64,000 nucleotides of DNA, from assembly GCA_045598285.1 (NCBI GenBank), contig JAZLLU010000001.1, forward strand, positions 1 to 64,000. The letters run 5' to 3'. The position numbers and the translations under genes were made by a program. The stretch is from RGIG5612 sp045598285 (GTDB lineage: Bacteria > Bacillota > Clostridia > Lachnospirales > Lachnospiraceae). The notes below the pieces were generated by a model. That model was not told the origin of the DNA. It saw nothing but the letters and a program-made list of their open reading frames with translations, and did not search any database. Positions 43,182-52,100 of this stretch are shown here, piece by piece; position 1 is the first letter of the stretch; the number at the start of each line of letters is the position of its first letter.

Positions 43182-43246
43182 AAAGGATGCGGACAACTTT
43201 TTGTTGTACGCGGCCTTTCCACTTCGAGCGCCGATTATCCATAAAT
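43147..43246. repeat. Hundred-nucleotide imperfect hairpin
   Basis: The outer arms 43147-43164 and 43229-43246 pair at 16 of 18 positions. The next arms AAGTGGAAAGG (43176-43186) and CCTTTCCACTT (43214-43224) pair perfectly, then GCG/CGC, then ACAAC-TTTTT-GTTGT at the tip. The right arm is a partial third copy of module B, in inverted orientation to the left arm. Confidence 0.8.
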
Positions 43247-43342
43247 CCACTGCCCAAAAAAGCCAGACAAATTGCAATTTGCTGAACTAATTAAGAGCTT
43301 TTCAAAATAGTTTTAATTAGCTGCTATATATGATAAAATAAA

Positions 43343-43512
43343 TTTACCCAGAACAGGTCTGATATTTTGAACCTACATCGATTTAAATGGGATTCCAATA
43401 TTTTTTAGTAGATGACCAGCCTCCTTAGAGTGGACTTCAGAAGCTAAAGTGCGGTGAACCCACCTGGCTATTGCTAGGAATCAAAATACAGCCAATGTTT
43501 TGGGCTTTTTTT
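43343..43512 (+). ncRNA. ssrS: 6S-like small RNA upstream of pheST
   Basis: The two ends pair to form a long interrupted closing stem: CCCAGAACA (43347-43355) with TGTTTTGGG (43496-43504), GG-CTG (43356-43361) with CAGCC (43489-43493), and TATTTTGA (43363-43370) with TCAAAATA (43481-43488). A large internal region and a terminal arm (CCAG/CTGG) follow, and the stem ends in T7. Size about 165 nt, a TATGATAAAAT promoter-like stretch before it and a separate promoter for pheS after it fit a stand-alone RNA. The 6S name is inferred from architecture; another clostridial RNA family is possible. Confidence 0.55.
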
Positions 43513-43524
43513 ATGTCCAATTCA

Positions 43525-43553
43525 TTGAAACATAAGGCTTTTTGTGATATAAA
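43525..43553 (+). promoter_or_regulatory. pheST promoter
   Basis: TTGAAA (43525-43530) and TATAAA (43548-43553) are 17 bp apart, downstream of the small-RNA terminator. The leader would be about 30 nt with an AGAAGGG site. Confidence 0.65.
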
Positions 43554-43591
43554 TTACTATGTATGTTTATGTAATTTAGAAGGGAAAAAAC

Positions 43592-44611
43592 ATGAAGGAA
43601 AAATTAGAGCAAATTAAGAAAGAGGCTATTGAAAAAATTCAAAAAGCAGACAATATTGATGTGCTTAATGAATTGAAAGTAGCTTATCTAGGTAAGAAAG
43701 GCGAACTCACTGAAGTCCTTAAAGGAATGAAGGATGTAGCAGCTGAAGAAAGACCAAAAGTTGGCCAGATGGTTAACGATACTAGAAACGAGATTGAGGA
43801 GTGCTTAAACAAGGTCAAAGAGCAAATGGAAAATAAGCTTTTAGAAGCAAAACTCAAAGCAGAAGTTATCGACGTTACACTTCCTGGTAAAGCAAAAAAT
43901 ATTGGTCATGACCATCCAAATAACATGATTTTAAAAGAAGTTGAAGACATCTTTGTTGGTATGGGATATGAAGTAGTATCTGGTCCAGAAGTTGAATACG
44001 ACCACTATAACTTTGAAGCACTTAATATACCAGCAAATCATCCAGCAAAAGATGAGCAAGATACATTCTATATCAACTCAGAAATTTTGCTTAGGACTCA
44101 AACTTCATCCGTTCAGATACATGAGATGGAAAAAGGCGTGCTTCCTATTCGAATGATTGCCCCTGGTAGAGTTTTTAGATCTGACGAAGTAGACGCAACA
44201 CATAGCCCAAGTTTTCATCAAATAGAAGGACTTGTGGTAGATAAAGGAATTACTTTCGCAGACCTTAAAGGAACCCTGGACGAATTTGCCAAGAAGTTTT
44301 TTGGACCGGATACAAAGACAAAATTCCGTCCACACCATTTTCCGTTTACAGAGCCTAGTGCTGAAGTAGATGTTTCATGCTTTAAGTGTGGTGGAAAAGG
44401 ATGCCGTTTTTGTAAAGGAGAAGGATGGATTGAAATCCTAGGATGCGGTATGGTTCATCCACATGTCTTGGAAATGGTGGGAATTGACCCAGAAGTTTAC
44501 ACAGGATTTGCTTTCGGCATGGGACTAGAAAGATTAACCCTTCTTAAATGTGAAATAGATGATATGAGATTATTATACGAGAACGATTTACGTTTCTTGA
44601 AACAATTCTAG
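43592..44611 (+). CDS. pheS: Phenylalanyl-tRNA synthetase alpha subunit
   Basis: The 339-residue catalytic subunit of the alpha2-beta2 enzyme. An N-terminal coiled coil (about 1-85) binds tRNA. The class II motifs follow: GPEVEYDHYNFEALNIP, THSPSFHQIEGLVVD and the C-terminal GFAFGMGLERLTLLK. Four Cys in CFKCGGKGCRFC near residue 265 form the metal-binding-like insert of the family. pheT follows after 15 bp. Confidence 0.97.
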   Translation: MKEKLEQIKKEAIEKIQKADNIDVLNELKVAYLGKKGELTEVLKGMKDVAAEERPKVGQMVNDTRNEIEECLNKVKEQMENKLLEAKLKAEVIDVTLPGKAKNIGHDHPNNMILKEVEDIFVGMGYEVVSGPEVEYDHYNFEALNIPANHPAKDEQDTFYINSEILLRTQTSSVQIHEMEKGVLPIRMIAPGRVFRSDEVDATHSPSFHQIEGLVVDKGITFADLKGTLDEFAKKFFGPDTKTKFRPHHFPFTEPSAEVDVSCFKCGGKGCRFCKGEGWIEILGCGMVHPHVLEMVGIDPEVYTGFAFGMGLERLTLLKCEIDDMRLLYENDLRFLKQF

Positions 44612-44626
44612 GAAAGGAGAGAGAAA

Positions 44627-47050
44627 ATGAACGCTTCATTATCATGGATTAAAGCATATGTACCGGAACTTGATGTAGATTATCAAGAATTCAGAGATGC
44701 AATGACTCTCTCCGGAACAAAGGTTGAAAACTTTAATGTTTTCGACAAGAACCTAAAAGATATAGTAATAGGACAAGTAAAAAAGGTAGAGTCTCACCCA
44801 GACGCAGATAAGTTAGTTATCTGCCAAGTTGATGTTGGCAATGAGACGTTGCAAATAGTTACTGGAGCGCCTAATGTATTTGAAGGCGCTAAAGTTGCAG
44901 TCGTAAAAGTTGGTGGCAAGGTTGCAGGCGGCCATGACGGAAAGTTAGCTGAAGACGGAATCACAATTAAAGAAGGAAAACTTAGAGGTGTTGATTCATA
45001 CGGAATGATGTGCTCAATAGATGAACTTGGAAGCACAACAGAAATGTACCCGGATGCAGCACCGGACGGACTTTATATCTTACCTGAAGATACACCGGTT
45101 GGAGAAGACGCAATCGAGTATTTAGGACTTCATGACGCGAATTTTGAATTTGAAATCACTTCTAACAGAGTAGATTGCTATTCAGTTTTGGGAATCGCTA
45201 GAGAAGCTGCTGCAACTTTTAGAAAACCATTTGTCCTTGAGGAACCTAAAGTTAACAAAACTATCGACGACATTAATAAATACTTAAAAGTTGAAGTAGA
45301 AGATACAAATCTTTGCAAACGTTACACAGCAATGATGGTTAAAAATATTCGTTTAGCACCATCACCTAGATGGCTTCGCCAAAGACTTGCTAGCAACGGA
45401 ATACGTCCAATAAACAACGTAGTAGATATTACAAACTACGTTATGGAAGAGTATGGCCAGCCTATGCATGCGTTTGATTACGATACAATCGCAGGTGGAA
45501 AAATTGTAGTTAAGTGTGCTAAAGATGGCGACGTATTTACTACACTCGACGGACAAGAAAGAAAATTGGATAAAGATATCTTGATGATTAACGATGCTGA
45601 TAAAGCAATCGGAATCGCAGGAATTATGGGCGGCGAAGACAGCAAAATTACTGATGATGTTAAAACACTTGTTTTCGAAAGCGCATGTTTCGATGGAACT
45701 AACAATAGACTTAGCGCTAAAAGATTAGGCCTTCGTACAGATGCTTCAGGAAAATTTGAAAAAGGATTAGACCCTAACAACACACTCCCAGCAATTCTTA
45801 GAGCTTGTCAACTTATTGAAGAACTTGATGCGGGCGATGTTGTTGGAGGAATAATTGATATTTATCCGGAACATGTACAGCAAAAGAAAATTAAGTTCGA
45901 GCCAGATAAATACAATGCGCTTTTAGGAACTAGTGTGGATACGAAAACAATGCTTTCTTACTTTGAAAGACTTGAAATTGAGTACGACGAAAAAACGAAT
46001 GAACTTACTATTCCTTCGTTCCGTCAAGATCTTTTAAGAGATGCTGATATAGCAGAAGAAGTTGCAAGATTTTTCGGATACGACAATATCCCAACATCGC
46101 TTCCAAGTTCTAAGGATGCATGTGGCGGCTTAACCTTTAGTTTTGTAGTTCAAGAAAAAGTCAGAGCAGCACTTAAAGCTTATGGATATTCAGAATCTAT
46201 GACTTTTTCTTTTGAAAGCCCTAAGGTATTTAATAAACTTAAAGTTAGCGAAGATGATAGCTTAAGAAAAGTTATTACAATTTCTAATCCATTAGGTGAA
46301 GACTACTCAATTATGAGAACAAGCCTAGTTAATGGAATGTTAACTTCACTTTCAACAAACTATAACAGAAGAAATAAGAGTGCAAACCTTTTCGAGTTAG
46401 CAAATATTTATATTCCAAAAGCTTTGCCACTTACAGAGCTTCCAGATGAGAAGATGACACTTTCACTTGGATTTTATGGAGAAGGAGATTTCTTCGACTT
46501 AAAAGGAGCAGTAGAAGAAGTTTTCGAAAAATTAGGAATAAAGATCCCTAGAGACTATGTGACTGAAAATCCGATTTCATTCTTGCATCCAGGACGTCAA
46601 GCAAGAGTGCTTATAAAAGGTGGCCTAGAAGAAATAGCTTATCTAGGAGAAGTTCATCCATCTGTTGCTAAAAATTATGGACTTGGCACAAAGGTTTATT
46701 ACGCACAAATAGATATTGATGCACTTTATGATTTGGCTGGTTTTGAAAAGAAATATAAAGAAATACCTAAGTATCCAGCAGTAACAAGAGACCTTTCTAT
46801 GGTAATGAGTAAAGAGGTTAAAGCAGCCGATATCGTTAAGATTATTTCTAAGACGGGTGGCAAGCTTATTGAAAGTGTAGAACTTTTCGATGTATACGAA
46901 GGCGAACGTATAGGTGAAGGCTTAAAGAGCCTTGCTTATAGCATAGTATTTAGAGATAAAGAACGTACCCTTTCTGATGGCGATGTAAATCCTTTAATTG
47001 ATAAAATCATAGAGAAATTAAAAGAAAAAGGTATAGACCTTAGAAGTTAA
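44627..47050 (+). CDS. pheT: Phenylalanyl-tRNA synthetase beta subunit
   Basis: The 807-residue beta subunit. The N-terminal EMAP-like tRNA-binding domain (VIGQVKKVESHPDADKLVIC, about 45-150) is followed by the B3/B4 editing region, B5 domain, a non-catalytic synthetase-like core and the C-terminal ferredoxin-fold anticodon-binding domain (KYPAVTRDLSMVM). Length is normal. AAAGGAGAG precedes the ATG. Confidence 0.97.
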   Translation: MNASLSWIKAYVPELDVDYQEFRDAMTLSGTKVENFNVFDKNLKDIVIGQVKKVESHPDADKLVICQVDVGNETLQIVTGAPNVFEGAKVAVVKVGGKVAGGHDGKLAEDGITIKEGKLRGVDSYGMMCSIDELGSTTEMYPDAAPDGLYILPEDTPVGEDAIEYLGLHDANFEFEITSNRVDCYSVLGIAREAAATFRKPFVLEEPKVNKTIDDINKYLKVEVEDTNLCKRYTAMMVKNIRLAPSPRWLRQRLASNGIRPINNVVDITNYVMEEYGQPMHAFDYDTIAGGKIVVKCAKDGDVFTTLDGQERKLDKDILMINDADKAIGIAGIMGGEDSKITDDVKTLVFESACFDGTNNRLSAKRLGLRTDASGKFEKGLDPNNTLPAILRACQLIEELDAGDVVGGIIDIYPEHVQQKKIKFEPDKYNALLGTSVDTKTMLSYFERLEIEYDEKTNELTIPSFRQDLLRDADIAEEVARFFGYDNIPTSLPSSKDACGGLTFSFVVQEKVRAALKAYGYSESMTFSFESPKVFNKLKVSEDDSLRKVITISNPLGEDYSIMRTSLVNGMLTSLSTNYNRRNKSANLFELANIYIPKALPLTELPDEKMTLSLGFYGEGDFFDLKGAVEEVFEKLGIKIPRDYVTENPISFLHPGRQARVLIKGGLEEIAYLGEVHPSVAKNYGLGTKVYYAQIDIDALYDLAGFEKKYKEIPKYPAVTRDLSMVMSKEVKAADIVKIISKTGGKLIESVELFDVYEGERIGEGLKSLAYSIVFRDKERTLSDGDVNPLIDKIIEKLKEKGIDLRS

Positions 47051-47112
47051 ATTATGCTAAAATAGATAAGTTAAATTTAAGTAGTATTTATACAATTTAG
47101 GAGGTTTCAATA

Positions 47113-47256
47113 ATGAAACATATCAAAACATTAAACGAGAAAAATTTACAAGAAACATTAAAAAAAGGTGGCTGTGGAGAATGCCAGACTTCTTGCCAAT
47201 CAGCATGCAAAACTAGTTGCACAGTTGGAAATCAAAAATGCGAGAAGAATAAATAG
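47113..47256 (+). CDS. scfA: SCIFF ribosomally made peptide precursor
   Basis: This 47-residue peptide has six Cys (C21, C24, C28, C32, C36, C43), the six-Cys-in-forty-five pattern of SCIFF. The leader begins MKHIKTLNEKNLQETL and the core GGCGECQTSC. GGAGG lies 8 bp before the ATG. The maturase gene starts 9 bp downstream. The radical-SAM partner forms a thioether link between Cys and a downstream residue (Thr in characterised examples). The peptide is nearly universal in Clostridia, but its role is unknown. Confidence 0.95.
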   Translation: MKHIKTLNEKNLQETLKKGGCGECQTSCQSACKTSCTVGNQKCEKNK

Positions 47257-47265
47257 AGGGTAGTC

Positions 47266-48675
47266 TTGGTTCATTATTTTTCGCAGCAAGGATATAACAT
47301 CCTATTAGATGTCAACTCTGGACTTGTCCATGTAGTTGACGAAATAGTAATAAAAATAATAAAAGAAATAAATCAGGGTATTGAAGAGGGAGAGTATTCC
47401 TCTTCATGTCCTGAAATTTGCGTTTCTAAATTAAAAGAAAGAGTACAAGATAAAAACCCCGAAATAAAAGAAGCCGACTTAGAAGAAGCAATCGGGGAAG
47501 TTAAACATTTAATTGAAAATAATTCGCTCTATACAAAGGATATCTACCAAGATGCGCATAACTTTGTATCAGATGCAAAACCAGTACTAAAGGCAATGTG
47601 CCTTTCAGTTGCTCATGATTGTAATCTTGCTTGTAAATATTGTTTCGCCGAAGGCGGAGAATATAAAGGCAAAAGAGAACTTATGAGCTTTGAGGTAGGA
47701 AAAAAAGCACTTGATTATTTAGTTAAATCCTCAGGCTCGAGAAGAAACTTGGAAGTTGATTTTTTCGGAGGCGAACCACTTATGAATTTTGATGTGGTTA
47801 AGAAATTAGTAGCCTACGGAAGAAGCATAGAAAAAGAGCATAACAAAAATTTCAGATTCACTCTTACCACAAATGCAATGCTCTTAAATGACGATGTAAC
47901 TGAGTTCTTGAATAAAGAAATGAGCAACGTCGTTTTAAGTTTAGATGGCCGCAAAGAAGTAAATGATAAAATGCGTGTTACACCAGATGGACATGGAAGC
48001 TATGACATAATAGGTCCAAAGATAAAAGAGTTCATAAAAAAACGTGGTGATAAAGATTATTACGTAAGAGGAACCTTTACTAGAAATAATTTAGATTTTA
48101 CTAATGATATTCAAGAATATCTTGATTTAGGATTTGATAAGTTATCAATTGAGCCAGTAGTAACTACAGCCGATTATGGAATCTGCGAAGAAGATATTCC
48201 TAAAATATGTGAAGAATATGAAAAACTTGCAAAACTTTATCTAGATAAATATGACGAAGGAAAGCCTTTCACATTTTTCCATTTCATGATTGATTTAGAT
48301 GAAGGACCTTGCATAATAAAACGACTTAAAGGATGCGGAAGTGGAGCTGAGTATGTGGCAGTTAGTCCATCAGGCGATATATATCCGTGCCACCAATTTG
48401 TAGGCATGAAAGAGTTTGCAATTGGAAATGTAGACGAAGGAATTACAAATAAAGAGATTCCTAAAAAGTTTAGGGAGTCATGTGTCTACACAAAAGATAA
48501 ATGCGATACATGCTTTGCTAAATTTTATTGTAGTGGTGGATGCCCTGCAAACTCATGGAATTTTAGCAAAGATATAAATAAAGTTTACGAAATAGGCTGC
48601 AAGATGCAGCAAAAACGTGTTGAGTGTGCAATTATGATTAAAGCGCACCTTGCAGAAAGAGGTTATGATGAATAA
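47266..48675 (+). CDS. scfB: SCIFF radical-SAM maturase
   Basis: The 469-residue enzyme has an N-terminal peptide-binding RRE-like region (about 1-90), a radical-SAM core with C119-x3-C123-x2-C126 (CNLACKYC) and a SPASM domain binding additional 4Fe-4S clusters (GCGSGAEYVAVSPSGDIYPC and CDTCFAKFYCSGGCPAN). It starts with TTG, preceded by AGAGGG. Its end overlaps secDF by 8 bp, a conserved clostridial neighbourhood. Confidence 0.95.
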   Translation: MVHYFSQQGYNILLDVNSGLVHVVDEIVIKIIKEINQGIEEGEYSSSCPEICVSKLKERVQDKNPEIKEADLEEAIGEVKHLIENNSLYTKDIYQDAHNFVSDAKPVLKAMCLSVAHDCNLACKYCFAEGGEYKGKRELMSFEVGKKALDYLVKSSGSRRNLEVDFFGGEPLMNFDVVKKLVAYGRSIEKEHNKNFRFTLTTNAMLLNDDVTEFLNKEMSNVVLSLDGRKEVNDKMRVTPDGHGSYDIIGPKIKEFIKKRGDKDYYVRGTFTRNNLDFTNDIQEYLDLGFDKLSIEPVVTTADYGICEEDIPKICEEYEKLAKLYLDKYDEGKPFTFFHFMIDLDEGPCIIKRLKGCGSGAEYVAVSPSGDIYPCHQFVGMKEFAIGNVDEGITNKEIPKKFRESCVYTKDKCDTCFAKFYCSGGCPANSWNFSKDINKVYEIGCKMQQKRVECAIMIKAHLAERGYDE

Positions 48676-51055
48676 GAATAAAGGCATAATATTTTTTGGC
48701 ATTTCTATTTTGATAATTCTTTTGTGCTGCTATACTACCATCTTCGGATTTGGTGGTGGCAAAGTAGGTTCAGCTGGGAATATCAAATTAGGATTGGACT
48801 TAAGAGGTGGCGTAAGTATTACTTATGAAACTGATGAAGCAAATCCAGATCCTACCGACCTTGCTGATACTATCTATAAACTTCAATTAAGAGTTCAACA
48901 ATATAGTACGGATGCAGCTGTTTACCAAGAAGGTGCTAACCGTATCACAGTTGAAATTCCTGGTGTTTATGATACACAAAAAGTTATTGAAGAATTAGGA
49001 CGCCCTGGTTCTTTACAATTTGTTTCTATTGATGAGAGCAAAATACCAGGACAAGAAGAGAGCGCTACTTCAAGCACAGATGGAATTCAAACGATTGATG
49101 TTACAACAGGTGAAGTAATCGATACAACAGGTAATTTAGTAGCAGATACTACTACCGAAGACACTACTGAAGGACCAACATTAGAAGAAATCTTAAATTC
49201 TGATGCAGCAACTATTTGGGTTACTGGTGACCAGGTTAAAAATGCACAGGCAGGAACGCAGCAAGACCAGACAACTGGAAATTCTGAGTTTGTAGTTCAA
49301 CTTACACTTAATGATGAAGGTGCTAAAGCATTTGCTGAAGCAACAGAGCAAAACCTTAATGGCATAATATATATTATTTATGATGGACAAATCGTAAGTT
49401 ATCCTAGAGTACAAAGCGTTATCTCTGATGGAAACTGTATTATCGAAGGTATGGAATCATACGAAGCTGCTCAGACACTTGCATCAACAATTCGTATAGG
49501 TTCACTTAAACTTTCGTTACATGAAATTTCATCTAAGGTTGTAAGCGCTAAACTTGGTGATAATGCTGTTTCGACATCTTTAATGGCTGGTGCAATCGGA
49601 ATCTTACTTATTATCATCTTCATGATTATTTACTTTAAGGTTCCTGGTGTTGCAGCTGCTTTTGCACTTATATTCTATACAGCAGCAATGCTACTTTTAC
49701 TAAATGCATTCGACCTTACGCTTACTATTTCAGGCCTTGCAGGTATTATCCTGAGTATAGGTATGGCGGTCGATGGTAACGTAATTATTAATGCCCGTAT
49801 TAAAGAAGAATTAGAAGCTGGAAGAAGCACTCAGGAAGCTGTAAAATATGGCTTTAAAAAATCTACTTCAGCTATCTTAGATGGTAACATTACAACTCTT
49901 ATCGTAGCTATAGTTCTTTTGATATTTGGATCAGGAACTATTAAGGGATTTGGTATGACACTTGCAATTGGTATTGTACTTAGTGTTATCACATCACTTT
50001 TAGTTTCAAGACTTATTGTTTCATGCCTTTTTGCAATGGGTCTTAAAGATTCTAAACACTATGCAAGAGTTTCAACTAAAAAACGCAAAGTTTTCGACTT
50101 CGTTGGAAAGAAGAAAATTTGGTTTGGAGTTGGTGCAGTTTTAATTGTTGCAGGTATTATAACAATGTTAGTTTGCGGACTTACAACTAAAAAAGCACTT
50201 AACTACAATATCGAATTTGCTGGTGGATATTCTACAACAGTTGATTTTGATAAAGATTATTCAATTGATGATTTTAACGATAAAATCAAAAAGGATATTT
50301 CAGGAATTATTGGCTCAAACGATATTGAGGGTCAAAAGACTACAGGTTCAAATCAATATGTAATTAAAACACCAGAGCTTGAACTTAAAACATGGAATAA
50401 CATGAAAGATATGCTCGTTAAAAATTATGGAGCAGATGCAGGAAGTATTTCTTATGAACACATTAGTGCTACAGTAAGTAATGAACTGCAAAAGGATGCT
50501 TTCATTTCAATGGCAATAGCAATCGTGTGTATGCTTCTTTACATTTGGATTAGGTTTAGAAAATTCAAATTTGCGATTTCATCAGTTATCGCACTTGCAC
50601 ATGACGTAATGATTGTTATTACATTCTATGCAATATTTAGATTGTCAGTAGGTAACTCTTTTATCGCATGTATCCTTACGATTGTAGGTTACTCAATTAA
50701 CGCAACAATCGTTATCTTCGATAGAATAAGAGAGAATCTTGCTAATCCAGAACTAAATTACGACTTAAAACTTGTTACTAATACAAGTATCCAGCAAACG
50801 ATTTCTAGAAGTATTTATACTTCAGCGACAACATTTGCAACGGTATTATTCCTTTATATCTTAGGCGTTGAGTCAATGAAAGAATTTGCACTTCCTTTAG
50901 CAGTCGGAATTATAGCTGGTGCATTCTCATCAATATTTATTTCTGGCTCGTTGTATTACATAATGACAAAGAAAAACGAAAGATACAATGAAGCACTTGC
51001 AAGTAAAGTACTAAAGAAAAAAGAAAAAGAAGAAATCGAACAAAAAGATAACTAA
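48668..51055 (+). CDS. secDF: Fused SecD-SecF protein-export subunit
   Basis: SecD and SecF in one chain of 795 residues. The SecD half has LGLDLRGGVSITYE near the N-terminus, an extracytoplasmic domain with a Thr/Glu-rich insert (about 135-190) and six membrane helices. The SecF half begins near residue 485 with KKALNYNIEFAGGYSTTVDF and carries six more. It pulls preproteins across the membrane using the ion gradient. ATG 48668 has AGAGG 5 bp upstream; an upstream TTG at 48650 is less likely. Confidence 0.95.
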   Translation: MNKNKGIIFFGISILIILLCCYTTIFGFGGGKVGSAGNIKLGLDLRGGVSITYETDEANPDPTDLADTIYKLQLRVQQYSTDAAVYQEGANRITVEIPGVYDTQKVIEELGRPGSLQFVSIDESKIPGQEESATSSTDGIQTIDVTTGEVIDTTGNLVADTTTEDTTEGPTLEEILNSDAATIWVTGDQVKNAQAGTQQDQTTGNSEFVVQLTLNDEGAKAFAEATEQNLNGIIYIIYDGQIVSYPRVQSVISDGNCIIEGMESYEAAQTLASTIRIGSLKLSLHEISSKVVSAKLGDNAVSTSLMAGAIGILLIIIFMIIYFKVPGVAAAFALIFYTAAMLLLLNAFDLTLTISGLAGIILSIGMAVDGNVIINARIKEELEAGRSTQEAVKYGFKKSTSAILDGNITTLIVAIVLLIFGSGTIKGFGMTLAIGIVLSVITSLLVSRLIVSCLFAMGLKDSKHYARVSTKKRKVFDFVGKKKIWFGVGAVLIVAGIITMLVCGLTTKKALNYNIEFAGGYSTTVDFDKDYSIDDFNDKIKKDISGIIGSNDIEGQKTTGSNQYVIKTPELELKTWNNMKDMLVKNYGADAGSISYEHISATVSNELQKDAFISMAIAIVCMLLYIWIRFRKFKFAISSVIALAHDVMIVITFYAIFRLSVGNSFIACILTIVGYSINATIVIFDRIRENLANPELNYDLKLVTNTSIQQTISRSIYTSATTFATVLFLYILGVESMKEFALPLAVGIIAGAFSSIFISGSLYYIMTKKNERYNEALASKVLKKKEKEEIEQKDN

Positions 51056-51066
51056 ACAAATTAGAT

Positions 51067-51096
51067 AAAGTACTTACCCAAAGTGGTAAGTACTTT
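51067..51096 (+). terminator. Hairpin terminator after secDF
   Basis: AAAGTACTTACC (51067-51078) pairs perfectly with GGTAAGTACTTT (51085-51096). The following T content is weak, so termination may be partial. Confidence 0.65.
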
Positions 51097-51123
51097 AGTA
51101 TTTAAGAAAAATCAGGATAAAAA

Positions 51124-52086
51124 ATGGCACTATCGATTATTTTATTTATTGTTGGACTTGCGTTATTGGTTTTTGGCGGAGATTGGTTCGTTGATAGCGC
51201 GTGTGGACTAGCAAGAAAATTTAAAATACCAGAAATCATTGTTGGAGCTACTATTGTTTCAATAGGAACAACACTTCCAGAAGTTTTAGTTTCTGCAACA
51301 GGCGCAGCTACAGGACATGGAGAGATTGCATATGGAAATGCAATTGGCTCTATTATTTGTAATACTGCATTGATTTTAGCGATTGTGCTTGCAATTAAGC
51401 CACCTAAAAATGCTAGTAGAAGAACATTAATTTTACCTATATGTTTCTTCTTTGGTGCCGCAATTTTTTATTCAGCTGTTTCTTATTTCACAGGATATTT
51501 TAACAGGGGAGTAGGAATCGTCTTAGTTATTTCATTTATCATTTTTATGATTCTTACGATTAGAGATGGGTTTAAGCACCCTGAAGAAATTGAAAAAGAA
51601 GATGTCAAAGAATATCCTCTTTGGAGAGATATAGTATTTTTAATAATTGGCGCAGCTTTTATAGCAGTCGGCGCTAAACTTTTAGTAGAGTACGGAACAA
51701 AAATAGCTCAAGATTTTGGAGTACCTGAATCTGTTATAGCTCTTTCTTTTGTAGCATTAGGAACATCGCTTCCAGAATTGGTTACAGCAATAGTTTCATT
51801 GGCTAAGGGACATGCTTCGCTTTCACTAGGAAATATTATAGGAGCAAACCTATTTAATCTTGTATTAGTTTCTGGAGTAGCTATTACAATTAAGCCTTTT
51901 ACAATTCCACTTAGCAAACTATTTATGGGAATGAATGCATCGCTTGTAATTGATATTCCTTTGATGTTTATTGTTATGCTTTTAGTTTGTCTACCAGTTC
52001 TTATAAAAGGTAAACTTTATAGATGGCAAGGAATTATTCTATTAGTTTTATACGCAGGTTTTATCACATTCCAATTCATTAATTAA
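51124..52086 (+). CDS. Calcium/sodium antiporter (CaCA family, YrbG type)
   Basis: A 320-residue membrane protein with about ten helices and two inverted repeats. Each carries the signature: VSIGTTLPEVLVSATGA with GNAIGSIICN in the first, and VALGTSLPELVTAIVS with GNIIGANLFN in the second, including the ion-binding Glu. It exchanges Na+ (or H+) for Ca2+ or a related cation; the exact ions are not shown. It stands between a terminator and recJ. Confidence 0.92.
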   Translation: MALSIILFIVGLALLVFGGDWFVDSACGLARKFKIPEIIVGATIVSIGTTLPEVLVSATGAATGHGEIAYGNAIGSIICNTALILAIVLAIKPPKNASRRTLILPICFFFGAAIFYSAVSYFTGYFNRGVGIVLVISFIIFMILTIRDGFKHPEEIEKEDVKEYPLWRDIVFLIIGAAFIAVGAKLLVEYGTKIAQDFGVPESVIALSFVALGTSLPELVTAIVSLAKGHASLSLGNIIGANLFNLVLVSGVAITIKPFTIPLSKLFMGMNASLVIDIPLMFIVMLLVCLPVLIKGKLYRWQGIILLVLYAGFITFQFIN

Positions 52087-52100
52087 AGGAAAAAGAAAAA

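Noticed and set aside
42933..43277. Minus-strand open frame of 114 codons in the repeat island
   Set aside because: It spans half of the MITE, module B-C and the long hairpin. Its sequence is explained by those repeats, and there is no start signal.
43343..43590. T-box riboswitch for pheST
   Set aside because: The T-box sequence (TGGNACCGCG-like) and a stem I specifier arrangement are not visible, while the ends of the region pair with each other and a separate pheS promoter follows.
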